A stretch of 19,310 bases of DNA from Bacteroidales bacterium (GCA_031286005.1 JAITVC010000006.1:1-19310); one strand, 5' to 3'; positions 1 to 6,793 are shown, counted from the first letter of the stretch. Notes: a model not told the origin generated them from the letters alone. Translations and numbers: made by a program.

Positions 1-578
1 AGTTGTTGATGACAAAGTGCAGGAAGTCCGGCATCATAAGAGAATCCATTTTTATTAAGCCACCAACTGCGAACAGCAGGCGCAATAAAGGGAGCGAAAA
101 AAGCCCCAATATTGATGAACATATAGAACAACGAAAAGCCCGAATCGCGCATTTTGCTGTATTGTTCGTTGTCGTACATTTGACCAACCAATGCTTGTAA
201 ATTCCCTTTGAAAAGACCGTTACCAAAGGCAATCATAAACAGAGCCAAACAGGTAAACGATAAAAACAGAGTCATGTTAGGCACCGGTGTTGGCGTAGGA
301 ATCGTCAACAATAAATAACCGCCAGCCATAACAAAAAGACCCGTCAAAATGGTGCCTTTATAGTTACGAGTTTTATCTGCAATCAAACCGCCGGCCAATG
401 CTAAAACATAGATTAGTGCGTAGAAAACAGAGTAAATAAGACCTGCATTTGTTCCGGTCAAACCAAATTTGGCTTGCAAGAATAATACTAAAATCGCCAT
501 CATGGTATAAAACCCGAAGCGTTCGCCCATGTTCGCAAGTGCTGCGGCAACAAGGCCTTTTGGATGATTTTTAATCAT
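1..578 (-). CDS. POT-family proton-coupled peptide transporter, N-terminal part (cut by window edge)
   Basis: Reading the minus strand from ATG at 578 gives 192 codons with no stop before the window edge, so the C-terminal part is missing. The visible part begins MIKNHPKGL and continues as hydrophobic helices. It carries the POT/PTR2 hallmark GERFGFYTM at residues 18-26, and a loop GGLIADKTRNYKG resembling the conserved GGxxADR-type motif between helices 2 and 3. POT proteins are inner-membrane symporters that import di- and tripeptides with protons. The gene starts 39 nt after the stop of the TlpA-like gene on the same strand, and I see no promoter in the gap, so the two are probably one transcript. 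Residue 16 is Asn where the classical ExxER motif has its first Glu. Substrate specificity cannot be read from this part. The family call is strong. Confidence 0.88.
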   Translation of the reverse strand, partial: MIKNHPKGLVAAALANMGERFGFYTMMAILVLFLQAKFGLTGTNAGLIYSVFYALIYVLALAGGLIADKTRNYKGTILTGLFVMAGGYLLLTIPTPTPVPNMTLFLSFTCLALFMIAFGNGLFKGNLQALVGQMYDNEQYSKMRDSGFSLFYMFINIGAFFAPFIAPAVRSWWLNKNGFSYDAGLPALCHQQ

Positions 579-617
579 AATTGAAAGTTTTGTTAATAAT
601 TATTTTTGTTTGTGATT

Positions 618-1751
618 TTATTTACCAAATGCGGTTTTCAGCATATCGTCCAATTGCTTGCTTTCTGGTTCGCCCATGCCGATTACGGTGCCCACAATTT
701 TGCCATCAGGGTCAATCAAAACTTTGGTCGGAAATGCTTTCACATTGTAAAGCGCGCCAACATCTTCGCCTTTGTATCTATCGAACAAATTGCAATGAAT
801 GAAATCCAATTTGTCTTTTTCGATAGCTTCTTTCCATTTGTCTTTGTTTTTGTCGCTGGCAAAACCAATCACTTGGAATTTCTCATCCTTGTAAGTGTTT
901 ACCAGTTCCATCAAGTGCGGATGCGACATCCGGCAAGGGCCGCACCATGAGCCCCAGAAGCACATCAACACATATTTACCTTTAAATTGTTTGAGTGTAA
1001 CGGTTTTTCCGTTGATGTCTTTTTGTGTGAAAGCAGGAGCTACGGCACCGGGAGCTACTTTTTTAGCCGTTTCCAAATAAGTCAGAATTTGTTGTCCGAA
1101 CGGCGAAGTTTTTACCTCTTCGCTCAATCCCGTATAGTAGGCTTCAACCTCATCGGCCGATTTTCCAAGCAAATTCTTACTGTACATATAACCGGCAAAC
1201 ACCGAGTTTTTGTTTCCTTCTATAAACTCTTTTTCAACCGTGTTATAGTTTTCTACGATGGAATCAAACTTTTTCTTCAATAATCCAACAATCTCCTCGC
1301 CCAACAAATCGCTGTGCTGTTCCATCAATGTATACAGCTTACTGAGATTAGACCAATTGCTTTGATTAGCCTCACGAAGTTTGGTTACATCGCCAAACAA
1401 CGGACTGCCTTGCGCTTTTACAGCATATAAATTCATCACATCGCCATCCAAAACAACAGGTGTTCCGTTTTGGATAAAGAATCCGGTGTTGGCCAGCGGC
1501 CCTTTCACCTTGTCGCCTTTATACAGCAAATCCGCCCAAACCAAATTAGGCAGCTTGTAGGCTTTCTTGAACGAAATAACATCGTTTTTGGCGATAATGG
1601 TGTCTACTAAGCGGTCGTCGCCCGAACGATAATGCAACGTAAACATATCGTTGCCCGCTCCCTTGATGGTTCCTGAAATCTCAATAGTCTCTTGAGCCGT
1701 CAGATGGCCGAATAAAAAGCTTATTGCGACCGTGAAAAGAAGTTTTTTCAT
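618..1751 (-). CDS. TlpA-like periplasmic thiol-disulfide oxidoreductase with DUF4369-type N-terminus
   Basis: The 377-residue protein starts with a Sec signal peptide (MKKLLFTVAISFLFGHLTAQ) without a lipobox cysteine, so it should be soluble in the periplasm. Residues about 21-110 resemble the DUF4369 beta-rich domain common in Bacteroidetes TlpA proteins. A helical linker follows, then an AhpC/TSA-TlpA thioredoxin fold from about residue 235 to the end. The active site WCGPC is clear, with Cys270 and Cys273, and the cis-Pro region is AFPTKVLIDPDG. Such proteins reduce or exchange disulfides in exported proteins; the specific partner is unknown. The start is supported by a signal peptide beginning at the first Met and by a TAnnTTTG promoter 23 nt upstream. 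The POT transporter follows 39 nt downstream, suggesting an operon. Confidence 0.93.
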   Translation of the reverse strand: MKKLLFTVAISFLFGHLTAQETIEISGTIKGAGNDMFTLHYRSGDDRLVDTIIAKNDVISFKKAYKLPNLVWADLLYKGDKVKGPLANTGFFIQNGTPVVLDGDVMNLYAVKAQGSPLFGDVTKLREANQSNWSNLSKLYTLMEQHSDLLGEEIVGLLKKKFDSIVENYNTVEKEFIEGNKNSVFAGYMYSKNLLGKSADEVEAYYTGLSEEVKTSPFGQQILTYLETAKKVAPGAVAPAFTQKDINGKTVTLKQFKGKYVLMCFWGSWCGPCRMSHPHLMELVNTYKDEKFQVIGFASDKNKDKWKEAIEKDKLDFIHCNLFDRYKGEDVGALYNVKAFPTKVLIDPDGKIVGTVIGMGEPESKQLDDMLKTAFGK

Positions 1752-1774
1752 AGTTTTGTTTTTATAAATTGCTG

Positions 1775-1805
1775 CAAAGATACGAAAAAATTAAGAACGC
1801 CACAA
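1775..1805 (-). promoter_or_regulatory. Bacteroidetes-type promoter of the TlpA/POT operon
   Basis: On the minus strand, TATCTTTG (1775-1782) matches the Bacteroidetes -7 consensus TAnnTTTG. A TTG (1803-1805) lies 20 nt upstream of its TA, at the spacing expected for the -33 element. The start codon of the TlpA gene at 1751 would leave a leader of about 20 nt. The sequence around the -7 box, TTTTTTCGTATCTTTGCA, recurs at other promoters in this window. Confidence 0.75.
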
Positions 1806-1846
1806 GACCTAAACGAAGTTAATTGTGAATTTTGGTCTTTGTTCGG

Positions 1847-1886
1847 TACTCGTTATTCACTATTCGCAATTTTTTTCGTATCTTTG
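1847..1886 (+). promoter_or_regulatory. Bacteroidetes-type promoter of the cysteine desulfidase gene
   Basis: The -7 element TATCTTTG lies at 1879-1886, preceded by a T-rich run and CG exactly as at the other promoters of the window. There is no clean TTTG at -33. That position instead carries three 7-bp units, TACTCGT, TATTCAC and TATTCGC (1847-1867). The ATG at 1917 leaves a leader of roughly 26 nt. The divergent TlpA promoter lies about 75 bp to the left. Confidence 0.7.
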
Positions 1887-1916
1887 CACCCGTAAAAAAT
1901 AAAATCTCGTTGCAAA

Positions 1917-3200
1917 ATGACATCAGAAAAACAAGACCAAATCATTGCCTTAATTCATCAGGAAGTTGTTCCTGCGTTAGGTTGTACAGAACCGATTGCC
2001 GTAGCGTTAGCTGTGGCCAAAGCACGCGAAACATTGGGCGCGAAGCCTACCGAAGTTCAAGTTTGGGTCAGCCCGAATATTTATAAAAACGGTATGGGTG
2101 TGGGTATTCCGGGAACGGCGATGGTGGGCTTACATATTGCCACAGCATTGGCTGCCATCACGGGACAATCGTCCGACAAGCTCGAAGTGTTGAAACACGT
2201 AACACCCGACTTGGTTAAGGATGCCCAACAATTGGTGGATAGCGGCATCATTCATGTAGACGCCGAAAATACCGACGAAAAACTTTATATCAAAGCCCTC
2301 TGCACCAACGGCACGCACACCTCCAGCGCCACCATTCGAGGTACACACAACAATATCACGCAAGTGATGCTGAACGACGAGGTCTTGCACGATACCAACT
2401 ATCAAACCGATGGCAATGCTTCAAACAATGTCGGTTTTGATGTGAGTATTGCCGATATTTACGAATTTGCAACAACGGCACCTCTATCCAAAATCGAATT
2501 TATTTTGGAGGGCGCACGGCTTAATTCTGCCCTTTCGGATTATGGTTTGGAACATAAAGCCGGGCTCGGTGTTGGTGCGAATATGCTTGATTCCATCAAG
2601 CAAGGTTATATTTCCGATGATTTGCAAAACAGGGCTATGGCCGTAACCGCCGCTGCTTCCGATGCACGGATGTCGGGTGCGATGCTTCCGGCAATGAGTA
2701 ATTCAGGTAGCGGCAATCAAGGCATCACGGCGATGCTTCCGGTGGTTTCCGTGGCCAAATCGTTGAATGCGGATAACGAGAAATTGTGCCGTGCACTCAT
2801 CATTAGCAACCTTGTGGTGATTCATATCAAGAAAAACTTTGGCCGTTTGTCCGCAGCGTGCGGATGCGTGGTAGCTTCGACCGGTGCGGCGTGCGGTGTT
2901 ACCTATCTCTTGGGCGGTACCGAACAACAAATCGAGTATGCCATCAAAAACATGATTGGCAACCTTACGGGAATGGTGTGCGACGGCGCCAAATTGGGCT
3001 GTGCACTCAAAGTGGCCACCGGAACTTGCGCTGCTATTCAATCGGCCTTATTAGCCAAAAACAACGTCTGCATCTCTGCCAACGACGGCATTGTGGAAGA
3101 AAGCACCGAGCGCACCATCAAGAACATCGGCATTATCGCTTCCGAATCTATGAACGAAACGGATCGGATGATACTTCAAATTATGACGAGTAAACAATAA
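1917..3200 (+). CDS. cyuA: L-cysteine desulfidase family protein (CyuA/UPF0597; serine dehydratase alpha-like)
   Basis: The 427-residue cytoplasmic protein has the full family length and hallmarks: ALGCTEPIAVALAVAKA (Cys23), a central MSNSGSGNQGITAMLPV block, and a C-terminal set of cysteines (Cys315, Cys317, Cys326, Cys355 and Cys362, the last two within MVCDGAKLGC). Family members cleave L-cysteine to pyruvate, sulfide and ammonia. The archaeal enzyme uses an oxygen-labile Fe-S cluster, and the conserved cysteines are consistent with cluster ligands. The E. coli homologue is CyuA (YhaM); the symbol is transferred by similarity and I did not test orthology. Related family members are often labelled L-serine dehydratase alpha, so serine remains possible. 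The gene is monocistronic: its own promoter is upstream and a strong terminator lies 30 nt after its stop. Confidence 0.92.
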   Translation: MTSEKQDQIIALIHQEVVPALGCTEPIAVALAVAKARETLGAKPTEVQVWVSPNIYKNGMGVGIPGTAMVGLHIATALAAITGQSSDKLEVLKHVTPDLVKDAQQLVDSGIIHVDAENTDEKLYIKALCTNGTHTSSATIRGTHNNITQVMLNDEVLHDTNYQTDGNASNNVGFDVSIADIYEFATTAPLSKIEFILEGARLNSALSDYGLEHKAGLGVGANMLDSIKQGYISDDLQNRAMAVTAAASDARMSGAMLPAMSNSGSGNQGITAMLPVVSVAKSLNADNEKLCRALIISNLVVIHIKKNFGRLSAACGCVVASTGAACGVTYLLGGTEQQIEYAIKNMIGNLTGMVCDGAKLGCALKVATGTCAAIQSALLAKNNVCISANDGIVEESTERTIKNIGIIASESMNETDRMILQIMTSKQ

Positions 3201-3229
3201 GGGCTGCGCCCCTGTCGGCCGTTGTGATA

Positions 3230-3262
3230 AAAAAAAGGAAATGCGTTGCATTTCCTTTTTTT
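3230..3262. terminator. Bidirectional rho-independent terminator between convergent genes
   Basis: A perfect 15-bp inverted repeat spans 3230-3244 and 3248-3262 around a GTT loop. Its core is GGAAATGC / GCATTTCC, flanked by A7 on the left and T7 on the right. It therefore works on both strands. It sits between the desulfidase stop (3200) and the S9 peptidase stop (3266). Confidence 0.93.
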
Positions 3263-3265
3263 GTT

Positions 3266-5761
3266 TTAATAATTCATCTGATAAATATCCGTTCGATTCA
3301 TTTGGCTGTCGCCGATGAGGTGTTCGGAGAAATAATCGGCCATGCGCCAGAAGTAGTATTCGTTCATGTCGCCGTAGCCGTGGCGTTGGGTGGGAAGCAC
3401 GATAAGGTCGAAACGTTTGTTGGCACGAATTAGGGCATGCACCATACGCATGGTGTTGGCCGGGTGCACATTGTTGTCGATTTCGCCGGTGGTGAGTAGG
3501 AGTTTTCCTTTCAGATTTTTGGCTATGCTGTGGTTGGTGGGCATGGTGTATTTGAAAGTCGTATCTTGCTTGGTGCCGGTGGTATCGCTTTTGTCTTTGA
3601 TGATTTCTTCCAAGATGCCGTGATGCTTTTCGCTCCACCAGCGGTTGTAGATGTTGTTGTCGTGGTTTCCGGCATTGGATACCGCCACTTTAAAGAAATC
3701 GGGATACATCAGTATCGCTGCCGTGCTCATAAATCCACCGCCCGAATGGCCTGTGATGCCCACTTTGTTAATGTCGATGAAGTTATGACGGTTAGCCAAT
3801 TGTTGAGCTGCCACCACTTTATCTTTCAAACCATAATCACGCAGGTTGCCATAGCCGTAGTTGTGATACCATTTGGAACGGCTTGGATGTCCGCCCAAAT
3901 TACCAACCGTAATCACAATCATGCCTGTTTGCGCCAAACGGTCAACCCTATCCATGCTTTTGGAAAACGTAAGATTCACGGCTTCGGTTTGCGGGCCGGG
4001 ATAGATGTACTCTACCAACGGGTAAAGTTTGGTTGAATCAAAATCAAACGGCTTATACATCACGCCGTACAAATCTGTGATGCCATCGTTGGCTTTCACT
4101 TTAAATGGCTCCGGAAATTTGTAACCGGCTTCAAACAGCAGCGACAAATCGGCGGTTTCTAATGTTGTAATCACACGTCCTGTGGCATCCATCAAGTCGG
4201 ATTTGGGCACGGTGTTCACACGTGAATAATTGTTCACGAAATGCGTGCTGTTATCATTCATATTCACACTGTGGAAGAAGTCGCCTTTGTTCAAGAGTTT
4301 GATACCGGAGCCATCAAGTTTCACGCTGTAAAGATGTTCGTAGTAGGGGTTTTCTTCGGTTTCACGAGCATTGGCCATAAAGTACAGAGTACGGGTTTTA
4401 GCATCTATGCTTTCTATTCTTTCGCTATGGAATGGGCCGGATGTGATAGCATTTTTGAGAGTTCCGTTGGCATCGTAGAGGTAGAAATGTCCCCAACCGG
4501 TGCGCTCGCTCCAATGGATAAGCTCGTTGGAGCCTTCCACGATTTGCAATGAACGGGCGTCCATAGACGTGTTCATGCGCTCTTCGATAATCACTTTGCA
4601 GGTGGTATCTTGCACGTTGACTTCACAGATGTCAATACGCTTCAAGTCGCGACTGATGCGTTGGATGTAGAATTTATCGTTGAAGCCCAACCAAATGGAC
4701 GGATTATAATCGTTGTCGTAATCTTTTTTGAGAGTAGGTTTGCGAAACTGGCTTATCTCTTGGTCTTTGAATGCCGAAACGTTGATAATTTTTGAAGTCT
4801 TTCCGGCTGTTTCAAAAACATACATATATTCTTTAACGGCATTCTTTTCGCCGGCCATGTGATATTTGTAGGATTCCAATGTGGGGCGAGGCGAGGCAAT
4901 GCTGTTGATAACCCACAAATCGCCGAGTTCACGCTCATCGCCACGAACAATGCTGAAATGTTTTGAGTCGGGCGACCATGCGGCATAGCAGGGATAGCGG
5001 TTGTCTTTATTTTTCTTTTTATCCACGTTGGTTTCGTTGCCGCCGTTGGAATAGGTGGAGCCCCAAGAGAAATGTTCTTCGCCGTCTTCGGTGATTTTAT
5101 GTTCTACAATGGTGGTGTCTTTTTCGTCTTTGCGGGCTTTGGCGAAGTTATCTTTATCCATCCAGTAGAGTTGATGATGTTTCATAAACAACACCGTTTC
5201 GCCATCGGGCGAAATGTTTGCCCAGCGGGGAAATTTCTTTTCGGGGTCGTAATCTTTCAACTCGGTAAGTTTTTTGCTTTGCAGATCATACTCAAACCAA
5301 AAGACTTTTTTCTCTTTGGCTTTTGTTGCATCGGCCGGTTCGTTGGATTTTTTGTCGTCTTTCTTATCTTCGTTAAGCGTGCTTTTGATACCGAAACGAA
5401 GTTTGGTTTCGTTGTCGATAAACTTCATGTCTTGCAAGGGCAAATGTTGTGCGTCGAACGGGTCTTTCACTACCAACATCACGTCTTCGGCTATTTTCAC
5501 AGCATCAAACAATTCCTTTTTGGCGCCTGTTGCGGCATCCACAATATAGAATTTTTTACCTTGGGGAGTGCTGTATTCATACCAAAAGCGGTTTGAATGT
5601 TTGAGCCAATGCGGTGCAATTCCGGTAGAATACACCATTTTGTTTACTTTTGCGGGCGAAAACCGTGCCGCCAAATCGTAGTTTGCCGTTTTTACAGGCG
5701 TGTTTTGTGCTGATAGTGCGAAACTTGCCATGCACAAAGCAAGAAGAATAAGTTTTTTCAT
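3266..5761 (-). CDS. Secreted S9-family serine peptidase (dipeptidyl peptidase IV-like)
   Basis: The 831-residue protein has a signal peptide (MKKLILLALCMASFALSAQ). A DPP IV-type beta-propeller covers roughly residues 30-560, and an alpha/beta-hydrolase catalytic domain follows to the end. The catalytic serine is Ser673 in GHSGGG. The acid is Asp762 in GEIDNNVHP and the base is His794 in QRHGYG. The Ser-Asp and Asp-His spacings of 89 and 32 residues fit the S9 arrangement. These enzymes remove dipeptides, often X-Pro, from peptide N-termini in the periplasm. A K/D/E-rich stretch at residues 127-152 looks like a low-complexity insert in the propeller. The gene is single, with a TATCTTTG promoter 23 nt upstream and a strong terminator after its stop. 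Exact cleavage specificity cannot be deduced. Confidence 0.93.
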   Translation of the reverse strand: MKKLILLALCMASFALSAQNTPVKTANYDLAARFSPAKVNKMVYSTGIAPHWLKHSNRFWYEYSTPQGKKFYIVDAATGAKKELFDAVKIAEDVMLVVKDPFDAQHLPLQDMKFIDNETKLRFGIKSTLNEDKKDDKKSNEPADATKAKEKKVFWFEYDLQSKKLTELKDYDPEKKFPRWANISPDGETVLFMKHHQLYWMDKDNFAKARKDEKDTTIVEHKITEDGEEHFSWGSTYSNGGNETNVDKKKNKDNRYPCYAAWSPDSKHFSIVRGDERELGDLWVINSIASPRPTLESYKYHMAGEKNAVKEYMYVFETAGKTSKIINVSAFKDQEISQFRKPTLKKDYDNDYNPSIWLGFNDKFYIQRISRDLKRIDICEVNVQDTTCKVIIEERMNTSMDARSLQIVEGSNELIHWSERTGWGHFYLYDANGTLKNAITSGPFHSERIESIDAKTRTLYFMANARETEENPYYEHLYSVKLDGSGIKLLNKGDFFHSVNMNDNSTHFVNNYSRVNTVPKSDLMDATGRVITTLETADLSLLFEAGYKFPEPFKVKANDGITDLYGVMYKPFDFDSTKLYPLVEYIYPGPQTEAVNLTFSKSMDRVDRLAQTGMIVITVGNLGGHPSRSKWYHNYGYGNLRDYGLKDKVVAAQQLANRHNFIDINKVGITGHSGGGFMSTAAILMYPDFFKVAVSNAGNHDNNIYNRWWSEKHHGILEEIIKDKSDTTGTKQDTTFKYTMPTNHSIAKNLKGKLLLTTGEIDNNVHPANTMRMVHALIRANKRFDLIVLPTQRHGYGDMNEYYFWRMADYFSEHLIGDSQMNRTDIYQMNY

Positions 5762-5784
5762 AGTTATTTAGATATTGTTGAATG

Positions 5785-5792
5785 CAAAGATA
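5785..5792 (-). promoter_or_regulatory. -7 promoter element of the S9 peptidase gene
   Basis: TATCTTTG on the minus strand matches TAnnTTTG and sits in the same TTTTTCGTATCTTTGCA context as the other promoters. The start codon at 5761 follows after about 20 nt of leader. The -33 position falls within AT-rich 14-bp repeats and shows only T-rich sequence, no TTTG. Confidence 0.65.
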
Positions 5793-5800
5793 CGAAAAAT

Positions 5801-5828
5801 AATTAAGAATTAAAAATTAAGAATTAAA
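5801..5828 (+). repeat. Two perfect tandem copies of a 14-bp AT-rich unit
   Basis: The unit AATTAAGAATTAAA occurs at 5801-5814 and 5815-5828 without a mismatch. It lies directly upstream of the S9 promoter and left of the 11-bp array. A further copy follows the array at 6044, and a related pair (AATTGAGAATGGAA) occurs at 11836. Confidence 0.85.
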
Positions 5829-5836
5829 AGATTTTG

Positions 5837-6012
5837 TAGCGGACTTGATACGAAGATGGTACGGACTTGGGGATAACCAGTACCGAACTTGTAGTGGACT
5901 TGTAGTGGAGTTGGTACCTACTTGGTGCCTATTTGGTAGCTTCTTGGTAGGTGCGAGGTGGCTGGATGAGGGGGACGAGGTGGCTGGGTGAGGGGGACGA
6001 GGTAATGCTCGC
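5837..6012 (+). repeat. Degenerate tandem array with an 11-bp period (about 16 units)
   Basis: Cut every 11 bp, this stretch gives units such as GTACGGACTTG, TACCGAACTTG, TAGTGGACTTG, TAGTGGAGTTG, GTACCTACTTG, GTGCCTATTTG and GTAGCTTCTTG. The phase stays constant for the whole length. The last base is G in the first 15 units, and the ending is TTG in most of the left half. In the right half the units shift to GTGGCTGGATG / AGGGGGACGAG, where two neighbouring units form a 22-bp period (5955-5976, 5977-5998). No coding frame is kept, since 11 is not a multiple of 3. It looks like a decaying minisatellite. Confidence 0.75.
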
Positions 6013-6043
6013 TTTGCTCGCGGTTAAAGGTTGGGGGATTAAA

Positions 6044-6065
6044 AATTAAGAATTAAAAATTAAGA
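6044..6065 (+). repeat. Right-hand copy of the 14-bp AT-rich repeat
   Basis: AATTAAGAATTAAA occurs at 6044-6057 and runs on into part of a second unit. A 21-bp stretch (6045-6065) is identical to 5802-5822, so the 11-bp array is bracketed by direct repeats 243 bp apart. Confidence 0.75.
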
Positions 6066-6180
6066 GATTACGGGATTACGAGTATCAAGTTAATGGTTAA
6101 AGCAGGGGAGCCGATGTGTGTGTTATGTGGTAGTTGTTGGTTTTTGGAGTTTATTTGGTTATTATGTTTATTGTTTGATA

Positions 6181-6276
6181 CTGTGTTTGAAATGCTATTT
6201 ACTGCTTCTTTTTGTGTTTTTTCTTTGTTAGGGATTGATTTTGTGATTTAAACGGTATTTACTGCTTCTTTTTTGT
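6181..6276 (+). repeat. Direct repeat pair spaced 60 bp apart
   Basis: The block around TATTTACTGCTTCTTTTT occurs near 6197 and again near 6256, exactly 60 bp apart. Roughly the first 36 bp of each copy align well. The T-rich composition lowers the significance, but the non-T core TTTACTGCTTC is exact in both. Confidence 0.55.
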
Positions 6277-6340
6277 TGAGGGCAAACGGCAAAGGGATGG
6301 CTGGAAGACGAGCACAGTTGGGAAACACAACGCAAACAGT

Positions 6341-6405
6341 TTATCAAAGATTTTTATTACCTTTGGGGCTAATTTTGGGGGATTTTTTGCAAGGGTCTTT
6401 GATAA
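6341..6405. promoter_or_regulatory. 10-bp inverted repeat upstream of the bacteriocin promoter
   Basis: TTATCAAAGA (6341-6350) and its exact reverse complement TCTTTGATAA (6396-6405) are separated by 45 nt. The pair lies about 65-130 bp upstream of the -33 box of the bacteriocin operon. It could be a paired operator or an RNA stem. The arms are real; the function is inference. Confidence 0.4.
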
Positions 6406-6471
6406 GTTATTAACAATTTTCATAACATGCTGATTTACAAAAAAAAAAAAACGATTTTTTTGCTCTGAAAA

Positions 6472-6503
6472 TTTGGTTAATTCAAATTTTTTGCTTAACT
6501 TTG
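6472..6503 (+). promoter_or_regulatory. Bacteroidetes-type promoter of the bacteriocin operon
   Basis: TTTG (6472-6475), 20 nt, then TAACTTTG (6496-6503) is a near-ideal match to the -33 TTTG / -7 TAnnTTTG promoter of this phylum. A 13-A tract at 6439-6451 lies just upstream and may act like an UP element. The precursor ATG at 6584 leaves a leader of about 75 nt, much longer than at the housekeeping genes of this window. Confidence 0.78.
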
Positions 6504-6583
6504 TTGCGTTAATTAACACCTTAACAAAAACAAAAAACCAAATTAAAACCGAACCCCGATGTGATAATGGTGGGTCAAAAATC

Positions 6584-6793
6584 ATGAAAAAATTAAGTAT
6601 TGAACAAATGGAACAAGTGAATGGCGGAGGACGAGCTAGTAATTGGTGTGCTGGTTTGATGGGTGGTTGGAGCTTTTTACTGAGTGTCGGTGCTGCCCTT
6701 GCTCCTGTAACTGCTGGCGTGAGTATTGGAATTTCTGGTGTCGCGACAGGGCTCTCCGTTGGTCTTTGTGCATTAGTTGCTATGGCCGAATAA
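6584..6793 (+). CDS. Double-glycine-leader bacteriocin/microcin-like precursor peptide
   Basis: The 69-residue product begins with the leader MKKLSIEQMEQVNGG, a typical double-glycine leader with the Leu/Met-Glu-Val spacing recognised by C39 peptidases; it also resembles the colicin V leader in layout. Cleavage after Gly15 would release a 54-residue core starting GRASNWCAG. The core is rich in Gly, Ala, Val and Ser and very hydrophobic, with GxxxG-like spacings and only two cysteines, Cys22 and Cys62 of the precursor (7 and 47 of the core), which could form one disulfide. An in-frame ATG further upstream at 6473 exists but is rejected: it lies inside the promoter and adds sequence unlike any leader. 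The gene heads an operon with a C39 exporter 1.6 kb downstream. Pore-forming antibacterial action is inferred; a signalling peptide is an alternative. Confidence 0.85.
   Translation: MKKLSIEQMEQVNGGGRASNWCAGLMGGWSFLLSVGAALAPVTAGVSIGISGVATGLSVGLCALVAMAE

Larger units (their letters stand above)
5762..6583. other. Repeat-rich intergenic region upstream of the bacteriocin operon
   Basis: These 822 bp contain no gene I can support. From left to right they hold the S9 peptidase promoter, two tandem 14-bp AT-rich units, an array with an 11-bp period, another AT-rich unit, a pair of direct repeats spaced 60 bp apart, a 10-bp inverted repeat (6341-6405), an A13 tract (6439-6451), and the promoter and leader of the bacteriocin precursor. 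Possible frames on either strand look like low-complexity translation or antisense shadow. Confidence 0.8.

Noticed and set aside
3051..3638. Minus-strand frame (195 codons) overlapping the desulfidase and S9 genes and the terminator
   Set aside because: The translation is His/Arg/Gln-rich, typical of a shadow frame, and both overlapping genes are well supported.
6093..6251. A 52-codon plus-strand frame (starts MVKAGEPMCVLCGSCW) in the repeat-rich spacer
   Set aside because: The translation is hydrophobic mainly because the DNA is T-rich, it spans one copy of the 60-bp direct repeat, and no promoter precedes it. Probably chance.
6358..6365. TACCTTTG matching TAnnTTTG upstream of the bacteriocin promoter
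   Set aside because: There is no -33 element at the right distance, and the promoter at 6472-6503 is a far better match and position.
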